Below, piece by piece: positions 26,465 to 35,421 of a stretch of 64,000 nt of DNA. The stretch is from Roseibium salinum (GTDB lineage Bacteria; Pseudomonadota; Alphaproteobacteria; Rhizobiales; Stappiaceae), in assembly GCF_026240905.1 (NCBI RefSeq), contig NZ_JAPEVI010000003.1:3720001-3784000 (forward strand), in the 5' to 3' direction. The notes under the pieces are model-generated. The model worked only from the letters and a program-made list of their open reading frames with translations. It did no database searches and had not been told where the DNA came from. Each line of letters begins with the position of its first letter. The first letter of the stretch is position 1. The translations under genes and the position numbers were made by a program.

Positions 26465-27205
26465 CTAGCCAGGAAACTGTTTGGACAGAAAGTCCGAAAA
26501 TGCATTCCAGCTGGCGGTATCGGCCCGCTCCTGGTAGCTGTCCGAGCCCAATACCGTGAAGGCGTGTGGGGCATCGGAATAGATCTCGATCGTGTAGGTG
26601 TTGCCGGCCTCTTCCAGTTCGCTGGCGAAGGTGGCGACATCCGGCAATGTGATGGACGTGTCAGCACCGCCGTGCATTATCAGGAGCGGAGGCTCGTCTC
26701 CATCCCAGGACTGGCCCTCGGGGGTCGACAGCCCGCCGTGGAAGGTCGCAAAGCCGCTGGCCATCCCGGCCATGTCGTCGCTGCGCGCCATTTCGAGCGT
26801 GACAGCGCCACCAAAGCAATAGCCCATCACCACCATCTGATCGACGCTGGAGCGTTCCTGCGCCTGTTCGATGCCGGCCTGTAGCAGCGACCTCATGCGC
26901 TCCCGGTCCTGGTAGAGCGCGCCGGTCGCGGCACGCCGGTGATCCATGGTTTCGGTGGGCGTATCGTTGCCGAACATGTCCAGGGCGAATGCGTTGTAGC
27001 CCATCTCGGCCAGCATATCGGCACGCTGACGCTCGTAGTCGTTCATGCCGTCCCAGTCCTGGACGATCAGCACCAGACCCTTGGGGCTTTCTGCTTCCGC
27101 CCAATATCCGGTGAACGCTTCGCCGTCCACCTCATAGGCCACGTCCTCCGCCAGCGCGGGCGTGGTAAAGAAGAGTGACGCCAGGAAAATCGATTTCAGT
27201 CGCAT
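26465..27205 (-). CDS. Exported dienelactone hydrolase family protein
   Basis: 246 residues, alpha/beta hydrolase of the dienelactone hydrolase family. MRLKSIFLASLFFTTPALA is a signal peptide, so the enzyme is periplasmic, unlike classical cytosolic dienelactone hydrolase. The catalytic triad can be placed at C130 (MGYCFGG), D182 (HGGADTSI) and H214 (DAPHAF). The ATG at 27205 is used because it starts the signal peptide and has a GGGGAA stretch upstream; the longer open frame adds an implausible leader. Substrate unknown; no catechol pathway genes nearby. Confidence 0.88.
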   Translation of the reverse strand: MRLKSIFLASLFFTTPALAEDVAYEVDGEAFTGYWAEAESPKGLVLIVQDWDGMNDYERQRADMLAEMGYNAFALDMFGNDTPTETMDHRRAATGALYQDRERMRSLLQAGIEQAQERSSVDQMVVMGYCFGGAVTLEMARSDDMAGMASGFATFHGGLSTPEGQSWDGDEPPLLIMHGGADTSITLPDVATFASELEEAGNTYTIEIYSDAPHAFTVLGSDSYQERADTASWNAFSDFLSKQFPG

Positions 27206-27399
27206 CTTTGTTCCCCATCTCAGATTGATTTCATCCGCATCAAAACAGGCAGCGGTATTGGGGAATATGGGCCAGAGGCTGTTTCCGGCAACTGGCTCCA
27301 CCGCGCGTGGCGCGGCCCACGCCGGAAAGCCCCGCGACGACAGCCGGCCACCCGGAAGCGGCCTTGAGGCCTCGGCGCGGGCTGTCGTCGACTTGCGGA

Positions 27400-27930
27400 T
27401 CAAGCAGGAACGTAGGTCAATCTGATCGCCTCCTCGCCGATCCGATCGCTGGCCACAAGGCGGAGAGGCGGCCGGGGACCGGCGAAGAACGGCGTGCCCC
27501 GACCGAGAACGACGGGATGGAAGTAGAGGCGATATTCGTCAATGAGACCAAGATCGGTCAGGCTTCCCGCAAGATCTGGCCCGGCGACCGCAACCTCCCC
27601 ATCAAGTCGCGCCTTGAGGTCACGGACCACGTCCTCGACGTCGTTCCCGACAAGTGTGGCGTTGGGGCCGACGGAGCTCAACGTGCGCGACACGACCCAT
27701 TTCGGCTGGCGCCGCCACGCCTCCGCAAACGCGCGCTGCTCCGCATCCCACTCAGGAAGGTCTTCGTCCCAGTAGCGCACGATCTCGTACATGCGGCGGC
27801 CGTACACACTGCCGGCCAGGCCGCGCACGTGCTCGATCCAGTGACGGAAGAGCGCGGCATCAGGCGCAAATCCCTCGTGATCGACATAGCCATCCAGGGA
27901 CTGGTTCATTCCGAAAACAATCTTCGCCAT
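27400..27930 (-). CDS. Dihydrofolate reductase family protein (RibD C-terminal-like)
   Basis: 176-residue stand-alone reductase domain related to the C-terminal half of RibD and to DHFR. MAKIVFGMNQSLDGYVDHEGF near the start, YGRRMYEIVRYWDE near residue 43 and VAGPDLAGSLTDLGLIDEYRLYFHPVVLGRGTPFF near the end are the family pattern with an NADPH-binding loop. Such proteins are common and rarely assigned a substrate. It lies 80 bp after the CYTH-CHAD gene on the same strand. Confidence 0.88.
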   Translation of the reverse strand: MAKIVFGMNQSLDGYVDHEGFAPDAALFRHWIEHVRGLAGSVYGRRMYEIVRYWDEDLPEWDAEQRAFAEAWRRQPKWVVSRTLSSVGPNATLVGNDVEDVVRDLKARLDGEVAVAGPDLAGSLTDLGLIDEYRLYFHPVVLGRGTPFFAGPRPPLRLVASDRIGEEAIRLTYVPA

Positions 27931-28010
27931 GCTGCAAGATCTCCCTCCCGGATTCTGATTCCGAGGCTACCACGAGTTGCAGTGATGAGCCTCCGAACAA
28001 AACGAAGCCT

Positions 28011-29570
28011 TCACTTCCAGAATTTCGGTGTTTTCCGGGTGTCTTCCCAGTAGCCCCTGGCGTGCTGCCACATGGCCTGGCTCTGCGCTTCGTGCCAGCC
28101 GATGACGAAGCCGATCGCCTGGATTGCTTGCCGTTCGCCGGACGTGCCGTATGTCTGCGGCAGCTTCTCGGCCATGGCGACGTCGTTGAGATAGCCGAAA
28201 ACGTCCTGCAGCTTTTTCATGCGCTTCAGGAACGGCTTGACCCTGTCGCGCGGGTAGAGGCAGCCGAAGAACTCCACGCCGTAGCGCATCTTTTTCAGCG
28301 CCTTGCGCATTTCGTGGCGTTCGGGGATCGAGAGGTCCTCCAGGCGCTTGCCGTATTTGAGGACCTTCTTCCACTGCTTGGCCATGGCCCTGCCGGCATA
28401 GGTTTCGATCGGCTGGGCAAGCAGCGCGCTCTGGTCCAGATTTTGCGGATCGAGCCAGCCCCGGCACTCCGTATAGGCGGCAAGGTCGAGCAGAAAGCCG
28501 CTGACTTCCGCGGACCTGAGATGGCCCCTCAAGGCCTCGCGGGCCTCGTCGCCGCGGGACGCGCTCAGGTGTTCGAGCAGCGCCTGGAAGGAAATGCTTT
28601 CCGGCGCCTTTTCCGCCAGCGGCGTCACGATCTCGTCGATCAGCACGTCGAGGTCGCGCAACGCGCCTGCTTCGGCGGCAATGGCACGGGCGACCCGGTC
28701 CAGGGGCGCCATCGTCGCCGGATTGAGGACCGGCTTGAACAGGCGGAATGCGCTGCGCAGCCGGCGCAGGCCCACCCTCAACTGGTGCGGACCTTGCGGG
28801 TGGTCGCCGGCCAGCACCGCCAGCCGGTTCTCCGAAATCTGGGCCAGGCAGGAGCGCAGCACGTCGCGGAAGGCGATCTCGACACTTATCCCGGTTGCGA
28901 GGGTGAGCGAGCCGGCGAAACAGGGCGCGTCTTCCTGCAGCTCCCGGCCCTCCGCGAACCGGTATCCCCGTTCGGCCTTGCTGAAGGGCGAGAACCGGAA
29001 GGGCGCGTCCTTCAGGGCGGCCTTTGCCGCCTCGAACAGGGCAAGGCTGGGCCCGGATTTCAGTTCCATTTCCAGTTCGCTCAACGGCTGGCTGCCGTTG
29101 CCGGCAAGAATGGTTCCGGTATCGAACGCCAGTTCGATCCTTGCGCCGTCGCTGTGCCGGGTGAGCTGCCGGGTCGTTCGCTTCATCACCGTCTCGAAAC
29201 ATTCGGTCAGCCGTGCCGTTCCGATCGTTTCCGCCAGCTTGTCCGTGACGGCTGGATCGTCAATGACGGAAAAATCGAGCGCCCGGCCCGTGACCGGATG
29301 TTCGGCTTCCACGGGGGAGGACAATCCACCCTTGACGCCCGTCCCGATCTTGACCGTCTGCAGCCAGCTCCGGCCCGATTTGCGCACCCTGAGAGAGATC
29401 CCGGCCTTGCGCAGGGCCTGATCGGACGTGTCGAAATAGATCGATCGCAGCGTCTTGCTGACCGCACGCCCGGCGGCGAAGCCTTCGATCGTGCCGGTGC
29501 GTTTGATCACATCCTGCGCGGCCGGATCCAGTTCGAGCTTGAGCTCGATTTCACGTCCCGATTTGCTCAT
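28011..29570 (-). CDS. CYTH and CHAD domain-containing protein
   Basis: 519 residues. The N-terminal CYTH domain (about 1-200) opens with the triphosphate-tunnel signature EIELKLEL near residue 6 and carries alternating charged strands. The C-terminal CHAD domain (about 220-500) is helical with conserved histidines and basic residues, e.g. HQLRVGLRRLRSAFRLFKP and RHEMRKALKKMRYGVEFF. Such proteins bind inorganic polyphosphate; the CYTH part may hydrolyse triphosphates. Upstream of its start lies a TTAGGGCG stretch resembling the intergenic repeat seen at 17605. Confidence 0.93.
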   Translation of the reverse strand: MSKSGREIELKLELDPAAQDVIKRTGTIEGFAAGRAVSKTLRSIYFDTSDQALRKAGISLRVRKSGRSWLQTVKIGTGVKGGLSSPVEAEHPVTGRALDFSVIDDPAVTDKLAETIGTARLTECFETVMKRTTRQLTRHSDGARIELAFDTGTILAGNGSQPLSELEMELKSGPSLALFEAAKAALKDAPFRFSPFSKAERGYRFAEGRELQEDAPCFAGSLTLATGISVEIAFRDVLRSCLAQISENRLAVLAGDHPQGPHQLRVGLRRLRSAFRLFKPVLNPATMAPLDRVARAIAAEAGALRDLDVLIDEIVTPLAEKAPESISFQALLEHLSASRGDEAREALRGHLRSAEVSGFLLDLAAYTECRGWLDPQNLDQSALLAQPIETYAGRAMAKQWKKVLKYGKRLEDLSIPERHEMRKALKKMRYGVEFFGCLYPRDRVKPFLKRMKKLQDVFGYLNDVAMAEKLPQTYGTSGERQAIQAIGFVIGWHEAQSQAMWQHARGYWEDTRKTPKFWK

Positions 29571-29579
29571 CTCGCAGTT

Positions 29580-29608
29580 TTAGGGCGTCTTTCGGTTGAA
29601 TTGAACCA
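29580..29608. repeat. Possible relic of the TTAGAGCG intergenic repeat
   Basis: TTAGGGCGTCTTTCGG followed by TTGAATTGAACC resembles the repeat at 54594 (TTAGAGCGTTTCCCGG followed by CAAATTGAAAC). The remainder of the 252-bp gap 29571-29822 shows no gene. The match is imperfect, so this is tentative. Confidence 0.25.
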
Positions 29609-29822
29609 TTTGATGAGCAGACGCGGCTCATTTGGTCAAGCGAGTCACGCAGCACGATGTGAGTAAGCAGCGGCATAACGCCGATGGCCCTGCGATCTCA
29701 CCCCTGGCGTTGAGTTGTCTGTGTGGTGGATCAGACGGGCAAAAATTACTTGTCCGGAATAAATCGCAGATGCTTGCGTTTACGATCCGGGCCATTGAGT
29801 AGGCGAACTCGTGTCGGGGAAT

Positions 29823-30377
29823 TCAGCCTGTCGTTCTTTTCACTTTCGACCAGGTCTTGTCTACGATGCGGGACAAGATGTGCAGGTACCGAGGTACCGG
29901 GTTGTGATTGAAGGCTATCTTGCGGACGTAGTTCGGAACGTGCCACACCGCAGATGTTCCGGCAGGGAAAAATAGGCTCACGCCGGGCTGCCCCACATAA
30001 ACGTTGCCGTTTTCATCCGTGATTTCTGCGAGACCTTCCAGGAACAGCACAGCCTCGTCCCATCCGTAGTGCCAGTCGAATCTTCCCGAGGTACAAGACC
30101 AATGACAGGTATTTCCTCGATGATCACTCAAGGAGGATAACTCCTTGCACATCGCCTCCGGATTTCCTTCCAGGATCCAGTCCGGGTTGATCGGTGAAGG
30201 CTCAAGAACATTCTTGTCGAGCTGGGCGAACTGGAAGATCCCGGTCTGCGGAATGCTGCGCGCTTCCGGGGCTGACAGAAAGCCGAGCTTTTCGGGAAGG
30301 CTTTGTGAACCGTCCGAGCGGCCTGTCGCCCGGTCTTTGTGCTTCTTGTGCGAAGTCGCGTCTTCCGTTATCGCCAT
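29823..30377 (-). CDS. Cupin domain protein
   Basis: 184-residue protein. A hydrophilic N-terminus of about 45 residues precedes a cupin barrel of the DUF861/cupin_3 type: CHWSCTSGRFDWHYGWDEAVLFLEGLAEI and VGQPGVSLFFPAGTSAVWHVPNYVRKIAFNH. Histidines at metal-binding positions are present, but the first motif is short of the full HxH pattern. The base composition of this gene is somewhat less GC-rich than its neighbours. Function not assigned. Confidence 0.75.
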   Translation of the reverse strand: MAITEDATSHKKHKDRATGRSDGSQSLPEKLGFLSAPEARSIPQTGIFQFAQLDKNVLEPSPINPDWILEGNPEAMCKELSSLSDHRGNTCHWSCTSGRFDWHYGWDEAVLFLEGLAEITDENGNVYVGQPGVSLFFPAGTSAVWHVPNYVRKIAFNHNPVPRYLHILSRIVDKTWSKVKRTTG

Positions 30378-30654
30378 AAACTCATCCCTTCCGGAAATTT
30401 TGACTCAATCTGGAAGCGGGTGAATTGAAACCGTCTTAATTTTCGGCGGGTTTTCACAGGGCGTGCGCGGAAAGGTTGCAGTTTTTCGCCTCAAGGTAAA
30501 AGCAGGGTTAACCGCCGGCCCGATCCGGTCGGCCCGCCGGCCATTGCCGCGGGCCGCGGCGCCCGGAAGTCCGGTGGATTGTTTGAGGGCGCGGTGTTTC
30601 TATCCGCTTGCATCCTCAAAAGCTGCATGATACGCACCCCTCCGGTGTCAGTTT

Positions 30655-30739
30655 GCCCCTCTGGCGGAACTGGTAGACGCGCGGGATTCAAAATCCCGTT
30701 CCTTCGGGAGTGCCGGTTCGATTCCGGCGGGGGGCACCA
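30655..30739 (+). tRNA. tRNA-Leu (anticodon CAA)
   Basis: 85 nt including an encoded CCA end. The acceptor GCCCCTC pairs with GGGGGGC using one T-G pair. The anticodon stem-loop GGGAT-TCAAAAT-CCC gives anticodon CAA. A long variable arm (GTTCCTTCGGGAGT region) marks it as a class II tRNA, and the T-arm reads CGGTTCGATTCCG. It lies alone between the cupin gene and yqaA. Confidence 0.95.
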
Positions 30740-30893
30740 TCTTTACAGTGCGCTAGCGGCGATCGTCTGCCTGAGCGCGGGGTTGATGGCTACTGCCTGC
30801 CCGAATTCTTCTCCTTTCGGACTTATTTTCGCTTTGCACGGGATTTAGCCCTGACTCCCGGATTTCCGCAGGTGACTTTTGCCACGGCGGCGG

Positions 30894-30928
30894 TTAGAGC
30901 CTGATGAGTTTAGGTTGACGCAATTGAG
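30894..30928. repeat. Possible TTAGAGC intergenic repeat upstream of yqaA-like gene
   Basis: TTAGAGCCTGATGAGTTTAGG, followed by TTGACGCAATTG, begins with the same TTAGAGC as the elements at 17605 and 54594 but diverges afterwards. It lies just before the YqaA-like start codon and may instead be promoter sequence. Confidence 0.2.
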
Positions 30929-30937
30929 CGGAGCGCC

Positions 30938-31516
30938 ATGATCAGACGCCTTTATGACTGGACCCTTGCCCTTGCCGCCGGTCCACGCGCGCCCGCTGCT
31001 TTGGGGTCCATTTCCTTTATCGAAAGCTCCGTCTTTCCGATCCCGCCGGACATCCTGCTGATCCCGATGGTGATCGCCCGCCGGGAGAAGGCCTGGTGGT
31101 ACGCGCTGCTTTGTACCGTCACGTCGGTGGCGGGCGGCATCCTGGGCTATGTGATCGGCATGTTCCTGTTCGAACAGCTCGCCGTGCCGATACTGACCTT
31201 CTACGGCAAGATGGGATTCGTGGAGGAGTTCAAGGAGATCTATCACCAATATGGCTGGTGGTTCGTCTTCATTGCCGGCCTGACGCCCTTTCCCTACAAG
31301 GTGATCACGATCGCATCGGGTGCCCTCGGTCTCAGCCTGCCGGTCTTTGTCGCGGCCAGCATCGTCTCGAGGGGGCTGCGGTTCTTCATCGTCTCCGGGT
31401 TGCTCTACCTGTTCGGACCGCCTATCAGGGATTTCATCGAGAAGCGCCTCGGCCTCATGTTCACGGTGTTCGTGGTGCTGCTGGTCGGCGGATTTGTTCT
31501 GCTTCGCTACGTGTGA
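30938..31516 (+). CDS. YqaA family (VTT/DedA-like) membrane protein
   Basis: 192-residue inner membrane protein with four to five hydrophobic segments. ESSVFPIPPDILLIPMVIARR near residue 30 and GLTPFPYKVITIASGAL near residue 110 are the YqaA hallmarks within the VTT/DedA superfamily of lipid scramblase-like proteins. Its precise substrate is unknown. It begins a likely operon with dsbB, a small membrane protein and a metallopeptidase on the plus strand (gaps of 15, -4 and 29 bp). Confidence 0.9.
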   Translation: MIRRLYDWTLALAAGPRAPAALGSISFIESSVFPIPPDILLIPMVIARREKAWWYALLCTVTSVAGGILGYVIGMFLFEQLAVPILTFYGKMGFVEEFKEIYHQYGWWFVFIAGLTPFPYKVITIASGALGLSLPVFVAASIVSRGLRFFIVSGLLYLFGPPIRDFIEKRLGLMFTVFVVLLVGGFVLLRYV

Positions 31517-31531
31517 TCGGACGAGGGTGTA

Positions 31532-32056
31532 ATGGCTAATGACACAATGGCGAGAAATCTGACCGGCCTGCTGTTGCTCGGCGGCCTGGCGGTCATCGCG
31601 GCCGCCTGGGGCTTTCAGCTGATCGGCGGCTATGTTCCCTGCAAGCTCTGCCTCGAACAGCGCATCCCCTATTATGCCGGCCTGCCGCTGACGGCACTGG
31701 CTCTGGTGCTGATTGCCTTGAGGCGGACGGGATTTGCCATGGCCGTTCTTCTGGTGGTCGCCGCCTTATTCGCTTACGGCGCGGGCCTTGGTGTCTACCA
31801 GGCAGGGGCCGAATGGCAGTTCTGGGACGGTCCGAACGATTGCGGCGGCGGCAGCGCGGCGCCGTCTTCGGCGACAAACATGCTGCAGGCATTGCAGTCG
31901 ACCCGCGTGGTCAGCTGCACGGAGGCGAGTTGGCGCATGCTGGGCCTTTCCTTTGCAGGCTGGAACGCCGTCGCCTCGGCCGGGCTCGCAGGGCTCGCGC
32001 TCATTTCCGCCGCGCTGTTGAAACGGCGGCGGAACGCTGTAGATTTAGGATCATGA
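31532..32056 (+). CDS. dsbB: Disulfide bond formation protein DsbB
   Basis: 174-residue quinone-linked oxidase that regenerates the periplasmic thiol oxidase DsbA. Four membrane segments are apparent. The first cysteine pair C37/C40 lies in PCKLCLEQR; the second pair is C104 and C129. The first pair passes electrons to ubiquinone, the second to DsbA. The stop overlaps the next gene as ATGA. No dsbA lies in the window. Confidence 0.93.
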   Translation: MANDTMARNLTGLLLLGGLAVIAAAWGFQLIGGYVPCKLCLEQRIPYYAGLPLTALALVLIALRRTGFAMAVLLVVAALFAYGAGLGVYQAGAEWQFWDGPNDCGGGSAAPSSATNMLQALQSTRVVSCTEASWRMLGLSFAGWNAVASAGLAGLALISAALLKRRRNAVDLGS

Positions 32057-32310
32057 GCGGACCAAGACACCCGAAGGACGAACGGCGCGAGGAAGCGCTC
32101 CGGACTCTCGACCGGATTCAGGCCGACAGCGAGACCATTGGTGGGTCCACCTTCGTGCGCATGGCCGAACGGGCCAAAAGCCACATGAGCGCCGGCGACA
32201 AGGACGACGACGACCGGATCGAGGTATGGGGCACCCGCATCGGCCGCAGTCTCGGTCTTGTGTTTGCCATAGGACTGGCGATTTATCTCGTTGTCACCTA
32301 CCTGTTGTGA
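32053..32310 (+). CDS. Small single-span membrane protein
   Basis: 85 residues starting at ATG 32053 inside the dsbB stop (ATGA overlap). The N-terminal 60 residues are charged and soluble (RREEALRTLDRIQADSETIGG), followed by one C-terminal membrane segment GRSLGLVFAIGLAIYLVVTYLL. The tail-anchored arrangement and coupling to dsbB suggest an auxiliary role at the inner membrane, but I recognise no family function. A longer frame starting at 31813 is a dsbB shadow. Confidence 0.75.
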   Translation: MSGPRHPKDERREEALRTLDRIQADSETIGGSTFVRMAERAKSHMSAGDKDDDDRIEVWGTRIGRSLGLVFAIGLAIYLVVTYLL

Positions 32311-32339
32311 CAAGAAAAACGACTTAAGCGGCCAAAGGA

Positions 32340-32780
32340 ATGAGAATGGCGTCAATCCATCCCGTCAGCCGCAGTGACTGGTCGGAGCTGAGAGCTCCCG
32401 ACCTTGCCGATTTCGAGGCCATGGCGAGTGAAACGCTGGCCGGCCTCCCGGACGATCTGTTGCTGCGCTGCGGACATCTGCAAATCAGCCTTGCGGAATA
32501 TGCGCCCGACGAAGTGCTCGACGCGCTGTCGATCGAGGATCCGCATGATCTTCTGGGGTTGTTTGAGGGCAGCGGGCTGGCCGAAGGCGGCGATCTGTTC
32601 GCCACCGGCCGGATGCCCAACCGGATCTGGCTGTTCCGCAGGCCCATCCTGGATTACTGGGCAGCCATGGACGAAACGCTGGGCGATGTCGTCGCTCATG
32701 TCCTGATCCACGAAATCGGCCACCACTTCGGCCTTTCGGACCATGACATGGAACGCATCGAGGCCGCAGCCGAACGGTAA
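32340..32780 (+). CDS. Zincin-like metallopeptidase (minimal MMP-like family)
   Basis: 146-residue cytosolic protein with the zinc-binding motif HEIGHHFGLSD near residues 124-134, preceded by LGDVVAHVLI. It belongs to the short, widely conserved zincin-like metallopeptidase domain family (DUF1025), whose biological substrate is unknown. ATG at 32346 (MASIHPV) is an equally possible start two codons in. Last gene of the plus-strand group; convergent with ppa. Confidence 0.88.
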   Translation: MRMASIHPVSRSDWSELRAPDLADFEAMASETLAGLPDDLLLRCGHLQISLAEYAPDEVLDALSIEDPHDLLGLFEGSGLAEGGDLFATGRMPNRIWLFRRPILDYWAAMDETLGDVVAHVLIHEIGHHFGLSDHDMERIEAAAER

Positions 32781-32822
32781 GCGTCGGCTACGGCCCCGGA
32801 TGATTTTCCGCGAAACGGCAGC

Positions 32823-33362
32823 TTATTCGGCTGCTTCCTTCCGGGCGCGGGCGATGGATTCGGTGATCAGCCGCTTGGCCCCATCGATACCCTCGACGCC
32901 GGTCACCTTCACCCATTTGCCGGGTTCCAGGTCCTTGTAGTGCTCGAAGAAGTGCTTGACCTGCGCCATGGTGATGTCCGGGAGATCCGAAATATCGTTG
33001 ATGTCGTCGTAGCGCTTGGTCAGCTTGTGGCTCGGCACCGCGATGATCTTTTCGTCCTGGCCGGACTCGTCTTCCATCAGCAGGACGCCGATCGGCCGGC
33101 AGTTCATGATCGCACCGGGAACGACCGGCCGCTGGTTGACCACGACCACGTCGATCGGATCGCCGTCGCCGCAGAGCGTGTGCGGAACGAAGCCGTAGTT
33201 GCCCGGGTAGCGCATCGGGGTATAGAGGAAACGGTCGACATACATTGCGCCCGCGTCCTTATCCATCTCGTATTTGATCGGCTCACCACCAACGGAGACC
33301 TCAATGATGACATTGATGTCTTCCGGCGGGTTGTTGCCAATCGGCACGGCGTCAATACGCAT
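32823..33362 (-). CDS. ppa: Inorganic pyrophosphatase
   Basis: Family I soluble pyrophosphatase, 179 residues, splitting pyrophosphate to phosphate with Mg. [25 protein letters not shown], the signature [10 protein letters not shown] and the later [11 protein letters not shown] are diagnostic. Monocistronic by spacing, with its start facing a short plus-strand open frame. Confidence 0.98.
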   Translation of the reverse strand: MRIDAVPIGNNPPEDINVIIEVSVGGEPIKYEMDKDAGAMYVDRFLYTPMRYPGNYGFVPHTLCGDGDPIDVVVVNQRPVVPGAIMNCRPIGVLLMEDESGQDEKIIAVPSHKLTKRYDDINDISDLPDITMAQVKHFFEHYKDLEPGKWVKVTGVEGIDGAKRLITESIARARKEAAE

Positions 33363-33479
33363 TGCAAACTCCTGTTGATCGTCGCTGCGTCTATCGCAAT
33401 CCCTTGAACGAAGTTCAAGCCCTTATTTTGCATTGCACCTAATTGATGAACGTGGCCGCAAAAGGTCGGATTGATCGGC

Positions 33480-33749
33480 ATGAACGAAATGGCGCACCCA
33501 GGGGCGAAGAGCTGCAGGCAGGTATGTTTGCGCGCGCACCGGAAAGTGAAAACGGCAGGATGGCGCCGGTTCACGCAGATCGGGCCCGGCGGCGGTACCT
33601 GCAAGATCACCCGCATCGTTACGAAATCGAACAAGACCGCCAATGAGCCGGCCAGGCAGGCGGCGGACAAGACGACCGGGCGTTTCGACTGGTCCCGGGA
33701 ACCCGTCACGATCGGCAATATCTTGGCTGAGGCTGGCATTCCCGTGTGA
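33480..33749 (+). CDS. Small hypothetical protein
   Basis: 89 codons from ATG 33480. The second half uses GC-rich third positions like neighbouring genes and reads KTTGRFDWSREPVTIGNILAEAGIPV, a plausible C-terminus. The N-terminal half is basic with two cysteines. AAAAGG lies about 20 nt upstream, not well spaced, and ATG 33471 is also in frame. No family recognised. It sits between divergent ppa and a convergent GNAT gene. Confidence 0.4.
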   Translation: MNEMAHPGAKSCRQVCLRAHRKVKTAGWRRFTQIGPGGGTCKITRIVTKSNKTANEPARQAADKTTGRFDWSREPVTIGNILAEAGIPV

Positions 33750-33767
33750 TCGCGCCAGCGCCAGACG

Positions 33768-34286
33768 TCAGGCTCCCGTCACAGGCCAGGTGTAGATCGA
33801 CAGTTCCAGCCTCTTGCCGCCCAGCCTGTAGCCGGATTTTGCCGCCAGCCGGCCGCCAAGCGCCTTGTAGAAGGCGCGGGCCGGCTCATTGTCGCTGAGA
33901 ACCTGCACCGCAAGGCCGGCGAGGTTCTTTGCCGCCAGGGTTTCCCTGACATTGTCGAACAGCACACGCCCGAAGCCGAGGCCCTGGTATTCCGGTTTCA
34001 GATAGAGCTCGTAGATCTCGCCGTCCATGCCGGTATTGCGCAGCCGGCAGGACCCGTAAGTGGCGTAACCGGCCGGAATGTCGGCAATGCTGAGGATCTT
34101 GATGTCGACGCCGCGGGCAAGGGCGCCCCGCCACCAGCCGAGCCCCCTGCGGGAAATCATCTTCTGCAGGTCGACGCCATGCAAAACGCCGCGGTAGGCA
34201 CCGAGCCAGGCTTCGCAATGAATTCCGGCAAGGGCCTCGCAATCCGCGGTCGTCGCCGCGCGCAGATCGATCAGGTCAGTGGTCAT
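33768..34286 (-). CDS. GNAT family N-acetyltransferase
   Basis: 172-residue acetyl-CoA-dependent acetyltransferase. The motif A region is YLKPEYQGLGFGRVLFDNVRETL (residues about 108-130), with Q-x-x-G-x-G for pyrophosphate binding, followed by VQVLSDNEPARAFYKALGGRL. The N-terminal LRAATTADCEALAGIHCEAW is also usual for the fold. The acceptor substrate cannot be told from sequence. Confidence 0.9.
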   Translation of the reverse strand: MTTDLIDLRAATTADCEALAGIHCEAWLGAYRGVLHGVDLQKMISRRGLGWWRGALARGVDIKILSIADIPAGYATYGSCRLRNTGMDGEIYELYLKPEYQGLGFGRVLFDNVRETLAAKNLAGLAVQVLSDNEPARAFYKALGGRLAAKSGYRLGGKRLELSIYTWPVTGA

Positions 34287-34414
34287 CGTTCAAAAGGATA
34301 CAGCAACAGGCGGAATGGAAAAGAGGCAATCGCGGCCCGGCAACCGAAAAGTCGCTGCCGCCCCGTGGAGCGGCTTGACAGATATGACGATATTCGGAGG
34401 CGGTGGTCGGAAAA

Positions 34415-34600
34415 ATGAAAAGGGCCGGCATATAGCCGGCCCTTCAGTTGCCCTGATGTTTGACTCACTAAATCTGGCAGGCCGGTAGCAACCTCGGGGG
34501 GCTGGGGGGCTAATGCATTCCGCGGTCCCTACTGGCCATACCCATCAGGGTATATTTGGAATATGGATAGTCAAAGTGGCTGGCCAAGGGCTGGAATGCG
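34415..34600 (-). ncRNA. Possible small RNA ending at an intrinsic terminator
   Basis: A perfect 10-bp stem (AAGGGCCGGC, 34420-34429, with GCCGGCCCTT, 34435-34444) followed on the minus strand by TTCATTTTT is a good leftward terminator. No minus-strand gene ends there: GNAT starts 129 bp further on and DUF2794 is on the other strand. A minus transcript beginning near 34550-34600, where TTGACT and AT-rich sequence could form a promoter, would contain C-runs (CCCCCCAGCCCCCC at about 34499-34512). The 5' end is a guess. No protein is convincing in 34287-34838. Confidence 0.35.
34420..34444 (-). terminator. Leftward intrinsic terminator
   Basis: Ten-bp perfect stem with an ATATA loop and a T-rich tail on the minus strand. 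See the candidate small RNA ending here. Confidence 0.6.
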
Positions 34601-34838
34601 GCAAAAACATGAAAATTTGCGCATTCTTTTTGGGCAAAACGCAAAGGGGCCGTTTTTTCCGTATCTCCCCGGAATTTCGCCTGCCGGGGTTGCCGGATCC
34701 GGCAGCCGGAAAGCGCTTTCTGGCATTGCGGGCTTGCCATACACCCCAAAGCCAACGCATCATGACATTCGGGTGACGGGAATATCCAGAGTGATGATTC
34801 CCGGTCAGCAGCGAAACCGCGAGCGAAATGGAGGCGGA

Positions 34839-35228
34839 ATGAGCGAAGCCGACGATAGCGCGTTTCAGCGCGGCAGGGGGCTGAGCCCGCTGCCGCAAGG
34901 CCACCCGGCCCCCTCTCCCAAACCCGTCGTTGCCTTCAACCGGCGCGAACTCGATACCATCCTTCGTCTCTACGGACGCATGGTCTCCGACGGCGAGTGG
35001 CGGGACTATGCCATCGACCTTCTGAAGGACAGGGCCGTCTTCTCCGTATTCCGCAGATCTTCCGAAATGCCGCTCTACCGGATCGAGAAGGATCCGAAGC
35101 TTGCCCGGCGCCAGGGGGCCTATTCCGTCATTGCCGCCGGCGGCATGATCCTGAAGCGCGGCCATGACCTCGGCCAGGTCCTGCGGGTGCTGGAAAAGAA
35201 GAAGCATCTGAGCGTGGTCGAGGCCTGA
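34839..35228 (+). CDS. DUF2794 domain-containing protein
   Basis: 129 residues, a small alphaproteobacterial protein family without known function. VAFNRRELDTILRLYGRMVSDGEWRDYAIDLL and YRIEKDPKLARRQGAYSVIAAGGMILKRG are the conserved core. ATG 34839 follows GGAGGCGGA, a good ribosome-binding sequence; the open frame continues upstream without one. Its natural terminator downstream has been split by an IS. Confidence 0.88.
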   Translation: MSEADDSAFQRGRGLSPLPQGHPAPSPKPVVAFNRRELDTILRLYGRMVSDGEWRDYAIDLLKDRAVFSVFRRSSEMPLYRIEKDPKLARRQGAYSVIAAGGMILKRGHDLGQVLRVLEKKKHLSVVEA

Positions 35229-35421
35229 CCGCACCGGGTCTTGTCTGGCGGATCGTGCCTGGTGGATCCTGAGACCGCCGCCTCGCGCTGCAGCGCGGCT
35301 GTTCCGTGCCGTCGTGCCAATAAGGGTGGACGGACCGCCGCGAGCCGTGGGCGGAAACGCCCTGTTCCGGCTTATGAAATCCCCTGGACACACGCAGGCG
35401 ACAACACCTTGGCCAAACAAA

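Noticed and set aside
30655..30739. tRNA-Leu as an integration (att) site
   Set aside because: No integrase and no repeat of the tRNA 3' end were noticed nearby.
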